A stretch of 64,000 nucleotides of DNA from an uncultured Schlesneria sp. (GCA_903858935.1 CAIOKO010000040.1:1-64000), one strand, 5' to 3'; positions 30,601-40,205 are shown, counted from the first letter of the stretch. Notes: generated by a model from the sequence alone, not told the origin. Translations and numbers: made by a program.

Positions 30601-31644
30601 GAAGCAGCAAACACCGCCGAGTTGGCACTTGAGCAAGCTGCTGCCGATCTTGGCGCGAAGGAGCAAGAAATCAGGCGTGATCAGGCGATTGCGGAATCCG
30701 TCGCGAATCTCACTCAAGGCCAGCAGACTGCCGCAGACATGATTGCCAAACAAGCGGCACAACTTGAAAACATGGCCAATGCAACCAAGGACGCACCGAC
30801 CGATGCTGACCAGGAAGCGGCTCAACTACTCAGTGACGCACAACAACAGTTTGCGGATTCACAACGAGCGACAGGTCAGGGAGCAGTCGAATTAAGTGGC
30901 CAGACGGAAGTTGCCAATCTGCCATTACGTGAGGCACTGGAATTGGCGTCCAAACTTCCTGCAATCGATCTTCCCAATGGTATGCTGGAAGATGCGATGT
31001 CACCGGACGGTCCGCTTATTCCAGCGGACGGTCAACTCGCCGCCGATGGCCAGCCCGCTTCCACGGAAGCTCAGCCATCAGGTGACGCACAATCCCTGAC
31101 AGAACAACCCGATGCCAAGACAGCAGGACAGCCACATACGGGGAATTCTGCACCTAAAAGCCCGGCAAACCTGGGGACCGGTTTCGTTCCCAATTCTCCT
31201 CATTTGACAGCCGAAATGATGGCAGGATCGAAGGCTCAGCGAGCTGCGCAGAAGGCGCTGGGTCAACAACTGCCGCTCTCCCAACAGTCCAAAGACAAGA
31301 CGATGCCGACGGCACAAGATACAGACATCGATCAAGGTAAACCGATTGATGGTGAGCAAGCCAAGTCGTCGAAATTGACGAAGAAAGAGGGTTCTGCGAC
31401 GACGAACCAGAAGGTCAAAGATGGGGCCATCGAAAAGCTGCCGGAAGGAACCGACTCCATGGCCAAATCATCGAACAAGGGCCGCGAAAAGGAAGAAAAC
31501 GTCTCGGTTCGACAACTGAAGGAAGAAGCCTGGTTCGCCAAGCTTCCTCCGGAATTGCGAAAATCGATTCGGGCCGGTGCCGGGCAAAAGCCACCTCGAG
31601 CGTATGAAGAACGGCTGAAGAATTACTTTCAAAGTGTGGACTGA
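27697..31644 (+). CDS. 1315-aa Ala/Gln/Lys/Glu-rich coiled-coil protein of the BatA/MoxR cluster
   Basis: Signal-like N-terminus MLSIQLRQVVIYLLVVIFCSSKFLVAQ; low-complexity helical body; C-terminal tail 'WFAKLPPELRKSIRAGAGQKPPRAYEERLKNYFQSVD'. Confidence 0.8.
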   Translation: MLSIQLRQVVIYLLVVIFCSSKFLVAQVLEPEALQRKQEDQQRARTLTRDLLGGVLDVQLRQLEENGLSDQEIYRDIKLMRSNLNHLVETEMSKVVDLLAEAQRLPAERREATFVEARQQIRTVVRQLAIERQNLLKRLKIAELAEQVRRLIRQQMVVQTATKGLPAETQARQEALTLKTIEDQRDVKELFLHLVDTMVDMKSWSGLLAATAADGLRILKTAEVGKHFDGAGRQLQAVKYTVACEEQELVIKGLRELLKVIERTQGALNSEHMASIDRIRALTDRQKQLREETKSLADNQPPSAEMVERQSELQKEITKLTEVIRDNTKADSHIQQAEAAALEAATNLLDGKLEQATADQGRVLGNLAALELALKDQAKQQSRDKSANELASAVKALQVAKSMLSEAQNKQASAESKAETNAQSAAPDTKQVAQITQRAKDELELPAAVVNALADTTRAANEATTNLESAAAEKANAVEEKALKKERDTLDRAMATVDAALADAQRQESAVKIGELARAAEVLERAAAEERAIAKEVASLIRADQAADAETSEKAKDLVIRQQDVKEIAEKSAEALAQTSPAASRDATEGATKSLESRDKLQAVADKKPADIKEAVTQAVSSAMEASQKLADAAKEIRKEIVATAKDLASRTTAQAEQLADARAAVEKAIDDLPSQDKVAQLEAAKNELGHAMQEQAKASGKPELALAMELVKQIADSLDAQDAASAAATAAESGLGSELKATTRQEEVAEKSSVAAATAAKRLQAQEAKSQGKQDVLTRALNEAQQAAAQAAKQTLDGDQPAAKESRQTAETALKQALTVAKTEANAVMNTSPSAPLDQRSQAKATAATREAEMMATKASTEAGADIHPAAVATNAAEQALTTHPEQAPADQATAVDELQKAGKKLDAAIQRAAADQGKALVHQAKENTLLAERIAAIEPAAADAIGAAATAAQAGSEALESPRQMAEAANTAELALEQAAADLGAKEQEIRRDQAIAESVANLTQGQQTAADMIAKQAAQLENMANATKDAPTDADQEAAQLLSDAQQQFADSQRATGQGAVELSGQTEVANLPLREALELASKLPAIDLPNGMLEDAMSPDGPLIPADGQLAADGQPASTEAQPSGDAQSLTEQPDAKTAGQPHTGNSAPKSPANLGTGFVPNSPHLTAEMMAGSKAQRAAQKALGQQLPLSQQSKDKTMPTAQDTDIDQGKPIDGEQAKSSKLTKKEGSATTNQKVKDGAIEKLPEGTDSMAKSSNKGREKEENVSVRQLKEEAWFAKLPPELRKSIRAGAGQKPPRAYEERLKNYFQSVD

Positions 31645-31705
31645 ATGTTTTGGTTAACGAAGCGGTCCTTCATTTATCCTCAACTCAAGAATCAAGAACG
31701 TGAAC

Positions 31706-32734
31706 ATGACAACGGAAAATCTTGCTCCCGACGAAGTGGCTGCGGTTCAAAAATGCGAAGGGGCCTACAACACACTTAAGGACGAACTGGCCAAAGTCAT
31801 TGTCGGCCAGAATGAGGTGATCGAACAGGTCCTGATCGCGATCTTTGCTCGGGGTCATGCCTTGCTTGAAGGGGTCCCCGGTCTTGCCAAGACGCTGCTG
31901 GTCAGTTCGCTGGCTCAGGCACTGCATCTTTCGTTCAAGCGGATTCAATTTACTCCTGACCTGATGCCCAGTGACGTCACAGGGACCGACGTCATTCAAG
32001 AAAATATCGAAACTCACAATCGCGAATACAAATTTCTTCCCGGCCCGTTGTTTGCGAATATGATTCTTGCGGATGAAATCAATCGGACTCCGCCGAAGAC
32101 TCAAGCGGCCATGCTTGAGGCAATGCAAGAACGTCAAGTTTCTGCAGGTGGCAAGATTCACAAGCTGCCGGACCCGTTCTTCGTACTCGCGACGCAAAAC
32201 CCCCTTGAACAAGAAGGAACATATCCCCTTCCTGAAGCGCAGCTCGATCGTTTCTTGCTGCATATTCGAGTCGACTATCCGTCAGCGGCTGACGAGTGGG
32301 AAGTCGCGAGACGAGTGACGTCGGGTCAGATGGGTGAAATTCGAGCGGTACTCTCTGGCGACGATATTATCGGATACCAGAAGCTGGTTCATCGCGTTCC
32401 CGTCAGTGACCAGGTACTTGGCTACGCTCATGCACTGGTTCGAGCCTCGCGACCCGGCGCGATTGAAGCGCCTGACTTCGTCAACAAGTGGGTCAATTGG
32501 GGAGCAGGACCTCGCGGTGTACTGACACTTGTGACGTGTGCGAAAGCGAGAGCGATTTTGTACGGTCGATACCACGCCACGATCGGCGACGTTCAGGCTG
32601 TCGCGAAGGGAGCATTGCGACATCGAATTGCTCCGAACTACGCCGCACAAGCGGCGGATGTGAACAGCGAGAAATTAATCGGAATGCTGTTGGAGAAAAC
32701 GCCTGCTGACAAGAAGTATGTGCAGCCCGCGTAG
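31706..32734 (+). CDS. MoxR-family AAA+ ATPase
   Basis: 'GHALLEGVPGLAKTLLVSSLAQAL', 'FTPDLMPSDVTGTDVIQ', 'LADEINRTPPKTQAAMLEAMQERQV', 'LATQNPLEQEGTYPLPEAQLDRFLLHI'. Confidence 0.96.
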   Translation: MTTENLAPDEVAAVQKCEGAYNTLKDELAKVIVGQNEVIEQVLIAIFARGHALLEGVPGLAKTLLVSSLAQALHLSFKRIQFTPDLMPSDVTGTDVIQENIETHNREYKFLPGPLFANMILADEINRTPPKTQAAMLEAMQERQVSAGGKIHKLPDPFFVLATQNPLEQEGTYPLPEAQLDRFLLHIRVDYPSAADEWEVARRVTSGQMGEIRAVLSGDDIIGYQKLVHRVPVSDQVLGYAHALVRASRPGAIEAPDFVNKWVNWGAGPRGVLTLVTCAKARAILYGRYHATIGDVQAVAKGALRHRIAPNYAAQAADVNSEKLIGMLLEKTPADKKYVQPA

Positions 32735-32845
32735 AAGAAGGGCCGGCAGGCGTCACCCCATCCCAACAGGTCGTACAAGGCCAGGAAATCCTACAACGCG
32801 CAAGTGACTATGCAATTCTAATCCCATCATGGACGCGCATTAAAA

Positions 32846-33748
32846 ATGTCGAGTGTTCTTTCGAGGTATTTGAATCCCGAGGTTCTCAGCCGAATTGCTG
32901 ATCGGCCGCTGGAGCCGCGCGGCCTGGTCGTTGGCAACCTTGCGGGGGCTCATAAGTCGCCGCTCAGCGGCTTTGCCGTCGAGTTTGCAGGGCATCGCGA
33001 CTATATCGTTGGAGACGATCCACGACACATTGACTGGCGTCTGTATTACAAGCGAGATCGCCTTTCGATCAAACAGTACGAGATGGAAACGAACTTTGTC
33101 TGCCATCTACTGCTGGATGTCAGTGCCTCGATGCGCTATGGCGAAGATGCTCAACAGAAATTGACTTATGCGGCCCAGGCCGCGACGACGCTGGGTTACT
33201 CGATCGTCAGGCAGAACGACAAAGTCTCGCTGGCGACCTTTGACGATAAAGTTCGCGGATACGTCCCGCCCGGGAATTCACTCGCCCAGATCCATCGGAT
33301 GACGCTTCATCTCGACGAGATTGCACCCGTTGAGAAAACGAAGATGTCCGAGTGCTTGACCGACTTGACCGGTCGAATGGGCCGTCGCGAAATCGTGATG
33401 ATTTTCAGCGATTTTTTTACGGACCTGGAGTCTCTTGAATCAGCCCTGCAGCGGATGAAGTACAATCGTCATGAAATCGTGCTGTTCCATGTCCTGCATC
33501 ATCACGAGCGATCGTTTCAGTTCGAAGGAATGGTCAAATTTCTGGGATTGGAAGAGGTCGGCGAATACTTAACACAGACCGAAGATATCCGTCAGGCATA
33601 TCTCGAAGCGATGCAGCGGTATGAAACCGCCTTCGACGAACTCTGTCGCCGAAACGCCATCGAACGCGTTTCGGTGGACACCAGCCACAATTTGGGTGAC
33701 GATCTGGTCGAATACCTCAATCAGCGAACTCGAGTTCGAATCCGTTAA
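32846..33748 (+). CDS. DUF58 domain-containing protein
   Basis: 'GNLAGAHKSPLSGFAVEFAGHRDYIVGDDPRHIDWRLYYKRDRLSIKQYEMETNFVCHLLLDVSASM'. Confidence 0.95.
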   Translation: MSSVLSRYLNPEVLSRIADRPLEPRGLVVGNLAGAHKSPLSGFAVEFAGHRDYIVGDDPRHIDWRLYYKRDRLSIKQYEMETNFVCHLLLDVSASMRYGEDAQQKLTYAAQAATTLGYSIVRQNDKVSLATFDDKVRGYVPPGNSLAQIHRMTLHLDEIAPVEKTKMSECLTDLTGRMGRREIVMIFSDFFTDLESLESALQRMKYNRHEIVLFHVLHHHERSFQFEGMVKFLGLEEVGEYLTQTEDIRQAYLEAMQRYETAFDELCRRNAIERVSVDTSHNLGDDLVEYLNQRTRVRIR

Positions 33749-33842
33749 CGCAAACGGAAATGGGCTGACGTTGTTTTTGTCTGGCTGACAATGTCGCTGT
33801 CATCGACGAATCCGTGATTATTAACCGACGTAGTGGACTTTC

Positions 33843-34862
33843 ATGAACGATTCCAAACCAAGGCTTTTGGTCTCTTCCGGCGAATTCTGTTATCGGCCAA
33901 TCGCCGACTGGGCCAAATGGCCGGTCGGGTGGAATGTCGAAGAAGTGACCGCAGTGGCCACGGACTCGAAAGACCGAGTCTTCGTTTTTAATCGTGGCGA
34001 TCATCCTGTCGCGGTTTTCGATACTGAAGGAACATTATTGTTTTCATGGGGTGAGGATCTGTTCAACCGCCCGCATGGTATCTGGATCGGGCCGGACGAC
34101 TCTGTTTATTTAACTGATGACCTTGACCATACGGTCCACAAATTTACCCCTGAAGGACGGTTGTTGTTGAGCTTGGGAACAAGCGGATCTCCTTCGGACA
34201 CCGGGGCAACCTCGATCGATTATCGAACGATTCGATATGCCGGACCGCCATTTCATTTTCCAACAAACCTGGCACTTGCTCCGAACGGCGACATGTATAT
34301 TTCGGATGGATATGGAAACGCTCGTATCCACAAGTTTTCGCCAGATGGGACACTTCAATTCTCGTGGGGTGAAGCAGGCTGCGGCCCGGGGCAGTTTCAC
34401 GTTCCGCATGGAATCGCCGTCGACGCAAATGGAACCGTCTATGTCGCAGACCGTGAGAACAGTCGATTGCAACTATTCTCGCCCGAGGGGAAATTTCTGA
34501 CAGAGTGGACCGACATCGCTCGCCCTTGTGAAATGGTGATCGACGATGCGGGCCGCGTCTACGTGGCCGAGTTGGGTTATCGAGCAGGAATGTGGCCGGG
34601 AACGACTGCTCCCTCTCCCGAGTCAACAGGGGGACGTGTCAGTATCTTCGATTCGGCAGGAAAGCTACTGGCCCGATTTGGCGGTGGCCAGCGTCCTTGT
34701 GACCCCGGAGATTTTTTTGCCCCGCATGACATCTGGTTAGACTCAAAGGGGAGTCTCTACGTATCCGAAGTTGTCTGGTCGGCGAACGCGCGTCGTCTTC
34801 CCGAAGTGGGCCGCTATCACACATTGCAAAAATTCGAACGCGTACGAGGGACAATCGAATGA
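33843..34862 (+). CDS. NHL repeat (beta-propeller) protein
   Basis: Repeated 'DSVYLTDDLDHTVHKFTPEGRLL', 'DMYISDGYGNARIHKFSPDGTLQFSWGEAGCGPGQFHVPHGIAVDANGTVYVADRENSRLQLFSPEG'. Confidence 0.9.
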   Translation: MNDSKPRLLVSSGEFCYRPIADWAKWPVGWNVEEVTAVATDSKDRVFVFNRGDHPVAVFDTEGTLLFSWGEDLFNRPHGIWIGPDDSVYLTDDLDHTVHKFTPEGRLLLSLGTSGSPSDTGATSIDYRTIRYAGPPFHFPTNLALAPNGDMYISDGYGNARIHKFSPDGTLQFSWGEAGCGPGQFHVPHGIAVDANGTVYVADRENSRLQLFSPEGKFLTEWTDIARPCEMVIDDAGRVYVAELGYRAGMWPGTTAPSPESTGGRVSIFDSAGKLLARFGGGQRPCDPGDFFAPHDIWLDSKGSLYVSEVVWSANARRLPEVGRYHTLQKFERVRGTIE

Positions 34863-35950
34863 AGGCCTGGCGATTTTACGGTTTCAGCGATATGCGACTG
34901 GATGATATTCCAGAGCCTGTCTGCAGACCGGGACATGTTGTCGTTGAACCACTGTGTGTTCAGCCGAGTGTGACCGAAGCACAACTGGCGTTCGGCATTC
35001 CGACATTGGCCTACGACCGTGTCAAAGCTCGACTTGAAAAGGATGCACCGATCCAACTCTTCGGTCATGAATTCTGTGCAAAGATCGTCGAGATTGGCGC
35101 GGGGGTCACTGGCTACCAGATAGGCGACCGCGTCGCTGCCCGGGCAAAGCTTCCCTGTGGTGACTGCCCGCTATGTCGAGCCGAAAAGAGTACTCTTTGC
35201 CGCCGTGGTCCTGTAATTGGCTTCGATCAACCTGGTTGCTTCAGTGAACGAGCACTACTCCCCGAAATTTCGCTGGTGAAGGTGGATGATCGAATTTCGA
35301 ATAGCGTCGCGGCATGTCTGCAATCTCTGAGCGATAGTGTTGCCGCGGTCGAAACGGCTCAACTTCAGATCGCGGACACCGTTGTCATCTTCGGACAAGG
35401 GAGTATGGGCCTGGAGTGCCTGCAGATTGCACGCATCAGCGGTGCGGGTCAGATCATCACTGTCGATGTCCGCGACGAAGCCTGTGCGGTTTCTCGCGAG
35501 TCAGGTGCGGATCATGCCTTGAACGCCAAAACCTGTGATGTCGTGGCCACGATCCGCGAATTGACTGGTGGAAACGGGGCCGACGTTGTCTTCGAGTGTG
35601 CGGGTGGAAGTCCGAAGCAAGGATTGGCCGGTCATCAGACACTGTTGGACGCTTTGAACTCTGTTCGTTCCGGTGGGAAGATTATCGGTGTCTCATGGTT
35701 CGGTGGCCCCGTGATGCTTCCCATTGATCTATTTAGAGAACGAAGCCTGAGATACCTGTTTCCTGACATCAGCACGCGGGAACATCTTGGACACACCGTC
35801 CAGCTGGTGGCATCGGGTCGAGTCCGACTCGAACCGACGATCCGCCATGTTCTGCAAGGAATTGAGTCGGTACCGCAGGCATTTGAGATCACCGCGAATA
35901 AGGGAAAATATCAGGCAATTAACCCGGCTCAAGTGGTTTTTCAGAAATGA
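34859..35950 (+). CDS. Zinc-dependent alcohol dehydrogenase family protein
   Basis: GroES-like N-terminus with 'LPCGDCPLCRAEKSTLC' and Rossmann 'VVIFGQGSMGLECLQIARISGAG'; ATGA overlap with upstream gene. Confidence 0.9.
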   Translation: MKAWRFYGFSDMRLDDIPEPVCRPGHVVVEPLCVQPSVTEAQLAFGIPTLAYDRVKARLEKDAPIQLFGHEFCAKIVEIGAGVTGYQIGDRVAARAKLPCGDCPLCRAEKSTLCRRGPVIGFDQPGCFSERALLPEISLVKVDDRISNSVAACLQSLSDSVAAVETAQLQIADTVVIFGQGSMGLECLQIARISGAGQIITVDVRDEACAVSRESGADHALNAKTCDVVATIRELTGGNGADVVFECAGGSPKQGLAGHQTLLDALNSVRSGGKIIGVSWFGGPVMLPIDLFRERSLRYLFPDISTREHLGHTVQLVASGRVRLEPTIRHVLQGIESVPQAFEITANKGKYQAINPAQVVFQK

Positions 35951-35976
35951 CATTCATTTGAAAAGATCGGTGGTAA

Positions 35977-37182
35977 ATGAACTTTAAGAAAGTTCGAAAT
36001 TCGTCGTTGGCCATGAGTTTTTGCGTAAGTTCATTGGGATTTGCGGCATTCGTTTTGAATGCGGATGACCGGCAACCGGTCAAAACACCTGTTGTCGTAC
36101 CCGGCCAACATGTCAATGTGTATGCCGAACCGAGTCGATTCGGCGGCTGGCCGGCGAACTTTGGGATCTGGTCGTGGGGTAACGAAATCCTGGTCGGATT
36201 CGCCGCAGGACATTCCAAAGACAATGGACCTGGGTTTCATGCTATCGACCACGATAAACCCGAGGAACACTTACTCGCACGCAGTCTCGATGGTGGTGAA
36301 AGCTGGAAAATTGAAAATCCGGCCGAGCAGGGGGCACTCATTCCTGTTGGAAAAACTTTACATGGAATCACGCCGCCGGGTTTGAAGGAAAAGCCTTGGG
36401 AAGAATGCCCGGGGGGAATCGACTTCAAGCACCCAGATTTTGTGATGACCTTCCGCATGCTGGATCACCATGGCGGTCCATCGCGTTTTTCCTATTCAAT
36501 CGACCGTGGAAAGACCTGGCGCGGCCCCTTCCGACTTTCTATCCAGGACACAAACGGAAATGCCATCGCAATTGCCGCAAGGACGGATTACATCGTCAAT
36601 GGTCCCCATGACTGCCTGGCCTTCCTGACGGCAGCCAAATCGGATGGTCGCGAAGGCCGGCCGTTCTGCGCACGGACGACAGACGGAGCGAAGACCTGGA
36701 AATTCGTCGCCTGGATCGGCAACGAGCCACAAGGTTATTCGATCATGCCGTCATCCGTACGACTTGGCAAAACCGAACTCCTTTCCATCATCAGATGTCG
36801 ACATGAAGCCAAAAGTTGGCTGGAAGCATATCGTTCAATTGATGAAGGTCAAAATTGGAAGCTCGACACAATACCGGTCAAAGATCTGGGTGAAGGGAAT
36901 CCCCCCAGTACGTTACGCTTATCCGGCGGAAGAATCTGTCTTACTTACGGTTATCGGGCGTCTCCGTTTGAGATTCGTGCCGTACTCAGCAAGGATGACG
37001 GAAAGACATGGGGTCGGGAATTGACGTTGCGTGCAAACGGCGGCGGACGTGACATTGGATATCCGGCAAGTATTCAACGTCCCGATGGTAAAATCGTCAC
37101 GATCTATTATTTTCACGACAAACCGCAGAGCGACCGCTACGTTGCTGCGACAATCTGGAATCCGGAAACACTGGCAAAATAA
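35977..37182 (+). CDS. Sialidase/BNR-repeat exo-glycosidase-like exported protein
   Basis: Signal peptide; Asp-box-like 'SLDGGESWKI', 'SIDRGKTWRG', 'TTDGAKTWKF', 'SIDEGQNWKL', 'SKDDGKTWGR'. Confidence 0.85.
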   Translation: MNFKKVRNSSLAMSFCVSSLGFAAFVLNADDRQPVKTPVVVPGQHVNVYAEPSRFGGWPANFGIWSWGNEILVGFAAGHSKDNGPGFHAIDHDKPEEHLLARSLDGGESWKIENPAEQGALIPVGKTLHGITPPGLKEKPWEECPGGIDFKHPDFVMTFRMLDHHGGPSRFSYSIDRGKTWRGPFRLSIQDTNGNAIAIAARTDYIVNGPHDCLAFLTAAKSDGREGRPFCARTTDGAKTWKFVAWIGNEPQGYSIMPSSVRLGKTELLSIIRCRHEAKSWLEAYRSIDEGQNWKLDTIPVKDLGEGNPPSTLRLSGGRICLTYGYRASPFEIRAVLSKDDGKTWGRELTLRANGGGRDIGYPASIQRPDGKIVTIYYFHDKPQSDRYVAATIWNPETLAK

Positions 37183-37356
37183 GCCGGAAACAGGCCTGAT
37201 TTGCGGCTCTTATTTTTGCAGATTGACAGGAATCACGGCTAATAACCCCTATTGACGCAATTTTTGCCGATTCCTATAACCCCGCCCGCTAGGGATGTCG
37301 GTGCCCGTACGGGCTTGAGTTACAGTTCGGTTTCACTTCCGATTCGGAGACAGATC

Positions 37357-38487
37357 ATGGGTGAAAGGAATCACCTGTCGGCACCGGGTGCCGTAGGCCA
37401 GACCAAGGGACGCTGGACAATGTTGTTTGGAGGCACCATTGCTGCCCTCCTCGCAACAGGAATGCTGATGCAATATGTGCGCAGCCCGTCGTCGAAAGCC
37501 GCAACAGATCCTCCAGCAGGACAGGCACGAGTCGGTAGTCCCGGCAAGAAGCCAGAAGTCCTGGCTCGCGTGGACAAAGACTCGATCACCTATGACACCG
37601 TCGCCGAAGAATGCGTCAAGCGCTATGGTCGTGAAGTTCTCGACGATCTGATCCACCGGCTGATCATTCAGCAGGCCTGCGAAGCGAATCAGATCAATGT
37701 CAGCGAACAAGAAATTTCAGACGAAATCGGACGAATCGCAAAACGATTCCATCTGGATGTAAACCAATGGCAGCAAATGTTGCAGGCCGAACGGAACATC
37801 TCGCCGATTCAATACCGTCAAAGTGTGATCTTCCCGATGCTGGCCTTGAAGAAGTTGGCCGGTGAAGAAGTTGACGTTACGGAAAAGGACATTAACGAAG
37901 CATTCGTTCGCAATTATGGTCCACGCGTCAAAGCACGCATGATCATGTTCGACAACCAGCGACGTGCTCAAGCCGGTTGGGATCAATTGAAGAACAATCC
38001 AGACGACTTCGAAACGCTTGCTGCCAAGCTTTCGATCGATCCGAACAGTCGGGCACTCGGCGGTCAAATTCCTCCGATTCCAAGATTCAACGGAAATGAA
38101 CAATTGGAAAATGCTGCGTTCCGCCTGAAGAAAGACGAAATCTCGGGCGTCATCGAAGTCGGGCCAAGTCGGTATGTCGTCCTCAAATGCGAAGGCCGTA
38201 CAGAGCCAGTTGTGACCGACATTGATGAAGTCAAGAGCGTGCTGTACGACGAACTGAAAGAATCGAAGATTCAAGCAGATGTCGCCAAGATCTTCGAGAA
38301 ATTGAAGAAGGAAACGATTGTCGACAATTATCTGACTCAAACTTCTAACCGTCCGGAACGAAATGCGGCGGCATCGGGCCCAATCGGTGGTGCCGTTCAG
38401 CCCACGAGTGGAACCCAGTCCAAGTCGAACGCGTCTCCAACGCGTACATCAAATGCGGCGGCACCTGCCAAGACCACCCGTAACTGA
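37357..38487 (+). CDS. Peptidylprolyl isomerase, parvulin-type (SurA/PpiC-like)
   Basis: One TM, SurA_N-like region, parvulin core 'ARMIMFDNQRRAQAGWDQLKNNPDDFETLAAKLSIDPNSRALGGQIPPIPRF'. Start at 37357 (ORF opens at 37252). Confidence 0.85.
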   Translation: MGERNHLSAPGAVGQTKGRWTMLFGGTIAALLATGMLMQYVRSPSSKAATDPPAGQARVGSPGKKPEVLARVDKDSITYDTVAEECVKRYGREVLDDLIHRLIIQQACEANQINVSEQEISDEIGRIAKRFHLDVNQWQQMLQAERNISPIQYRQSVIFPMLALKKLAGEEVDVTEKDINEAFVRNYGPRVKARMIMFDNQRRAQAGWDQLKNNPDDFETLAAKLSIDPNSRALGGQIPPIPRFNGNEQLENAAFRLKKDEISGVIEVGPSRYVVLKCEGRTEPVVTDIDEVKSVLYDELKESKIQADVAKIFEKLKKETIVDNYLTQTSNRPERNAAASGPIGGAVQPTSGTQSKSNASPTRTSNAAAPAKTTRN

Positions 38488-38526
38488 TTTGGCTTGACTG
38501 CTGTAATAATCGAGAATCCTAGCCAG

Positions 38527-38560
38527 CGAGTCTCCGATCTAATCGGAGACTCGTTTTTTT
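38527..38560 (+). terminator. Rho-independent terminator
   Basis: CGAGTCTCCGAT (38527-38538) / ATCGGAGACTCG (38542-38553) followed by TTTTTTT. Confidence 0.93.
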
Positions 38561-39576
38561 TATTCACCGAGCAATATCGATTCGAAATCGGTAAACCTTG
38601 GCGGAACAGGATCTCCCCGTCGAAGCCGTTCAACGTCACTTTCATCACCTGGATTCAGAAACTGTAAAAGCAATTTCGAGTTTTTTTCTTTATCTGCAGA
38701 TTTGCGAATGACGCAGGCAACAACAGATGATTGACCAAGAACCTGAAACCGACCGCTTTCGACTCCGTACTGCAACGCCGTCCCCTCATCGATTCCAAAT
38801 CCAATCAGATCCGGATGTTGCTCGAGGACCGTTTGAAGCCTGCTCATTCGGTTTCGTTTAATAAAATGCTGGTCAATGACGGCACCGGGGATCAGATCGA
38901 AACCCCGCCCCATGGTCGGCTGGTCTCGGCCTCCAGCGATCATCACTCGAGACATCACCGCAGCACCTGCTGACGTTCCTCCGATGACACCATTCCGGCC
39001 AAGTAATTCTTTCAATCGCGATTCGACCCGTGTTCGACCGTACCAGGCGGCTAACCAAGTCTGTTGTCCCCCGCCCAACCAAACCCCAGTTGCCGTTTCC
39101 AGCATGCGAGAAAATTCCGGGTCGTCTGCCTCCGTCCGAGATTCTGTGTGCAGGACATCAACGGATTTGACGTCGTAAAGTAACCACGACTCACGATATT
39201 GCGCACGTGACTGTTGGTTGATCGATTCCGCAGGGATTACAACAATCTTTGCATCGCGTCCGCCAGCCAGATCAACAAAACGCTGACGAATTTGTTCCGG
39301 GAGTTGACCCCCGCCTACGATCAGCAATGTTCCCCCTGAAAATGCGACATTGATTGGAGACGGGTCTTCGATCCGTGCGACACGACGGTAGATTTCGGCG
39401 CGTACATACACGCCGGCTCCAATTGTCATTAAAACGGTAATTGCCCAGCAGACGATTCGTCGATGCGGTAACCACGATCGTCGACTCGGGTCGAAAATCC
39501 GTTTTTCTGAAAACCTGTGTCGACTGAGAAATGAAAATGCGGAAAAATGCCAACGCGTCCTCTGATGTGCGGACAT
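38560..39576 (-). CDS. Cyanophycinase-like peptidase S51 family protein
   Basis: 'GVWLGGGQQTWLAAWYGRTRVESRLKELLGRNGVIGGTSAGAAVMSRVMIAGG' (S51 Ser nucleophile in GTSAGA). Confidence 0.88.
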   Translation of the reverse strand: MSAHQRTRWHFSAFSFLSRHRFSEKRIFDPSRRSWLPHRRIVCWAITVLMTIGAGVYVRAEIYRRVARIEDPSPINVAFSGGTLLIVGGGQLPEQIRQRFVDLAGGRDAKIVVIPAESINQQSRAQYRESWLLYDVKSVDVLHTESRTEADDPEFSRMLETATGVWLGGGQQTWLAAWYGRTRVESRLKELLGRNGVIGGTSAGAAVMSRVMIAGGRDQPTMGRGFDLIPGAVIDQHFIKRNRMSRLQTVLEQHPDLIGFGIDEGTALQYGVESGRFQVLGQSSVVACVIRKSADKEKNSKLLLQFLNPGDESDVERLRRGDPVPPRFTDFESILLGE

Positions 39577-39701
39577 GATCTGCCTCTTGATTCCAACGAG
39601 TGTCGCAGAGAAAAAGACGTGATGTCTATAATAATATCGTCGCCTGAGACGTTGAAAAGTGGTTATTTAGAAATTTCTCAACAAATTCTGATGGCGAACG
39701 A

Positions 39702-40205
39702 ATGAATCACAAGAAGTCACTCTTCCTGCTTCGACATGCGAAATCAAGTTGGAAGGATCCTGAGCTTGATGATCAAGAGCGTCCATTAAACGGTCGCGGC
39801 TGCCGGAATGCCGTCCAGATGGGTCGATTAGTGCGGGATAAAGAGCTTGTCCCAGACCTGGTGCTGTGTTCAACGGCCCAACGAGCGAGAGAGACTGCAG
39901 CGCTGTTTTTTGGCGAATGGAAAGCTTCGCCAACGACAGTGTACCGGAACGACCTTTATCACTCGGCACCAGTTCAAATCGAAGGTATTTTAAACACAAT
40001 CGATGACTCGATCGAATCCCTGATGATCATCGGGCACAATCCCGGATTAGAAGAGTTTTTGAATAAACACACCGGCAATGTCTGCAGCGTGCCGACTTCT
40101 GCATTGGCACAGGTGGATTTTGAACTGGACTCATGGAGTCACTTCGATGACGTGACCGAAGGGACATTGATCATTTTCTGGCGTCCAAAAGACTTCGGTT
40201 TTTGA
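39702..40205 (+). CDS. Histidine phosphatase family protein, SixA-like
   Basis: 'LFLLRHAKSSWKDPELDDQERPLNGRG', 'IIGHNPGLEEF'. Confidence 0.9.
   Translation: MNHKKSLFLLRHAKSSWKDPELDDQERPLNGRGCRNAVQMGRLVRDKELVPDLVLCSTAQRARETAALFFGEWKASPTTVYRNDLYHSAPVQIEGILNTIDDSIESLMIIGHNPGLEEFLNKHTGNVCSVPTSALAQVDFELDSWSHFDDVTEGTLIIFWRPKDFGF

Noticed and set aside
31685-32263. 192-aa antisense ORF inside moxR
   Set aside because: Overlaps the well-supported MoxR gene and shows no family signature.
37717-38340. 207-aa antisense ORF opposite the parvulin gene
   Set aside because: Shadow ORF of a confidently identified PPIase; no independent support.
38560-39576. Cyanophycin metabolism cluster
   Set aside because: Only a cyanophycinase-like S51 protein is present; no cyanophycin synthetase in the window and a TM-like N-terminus, so the substrate is uncertain.
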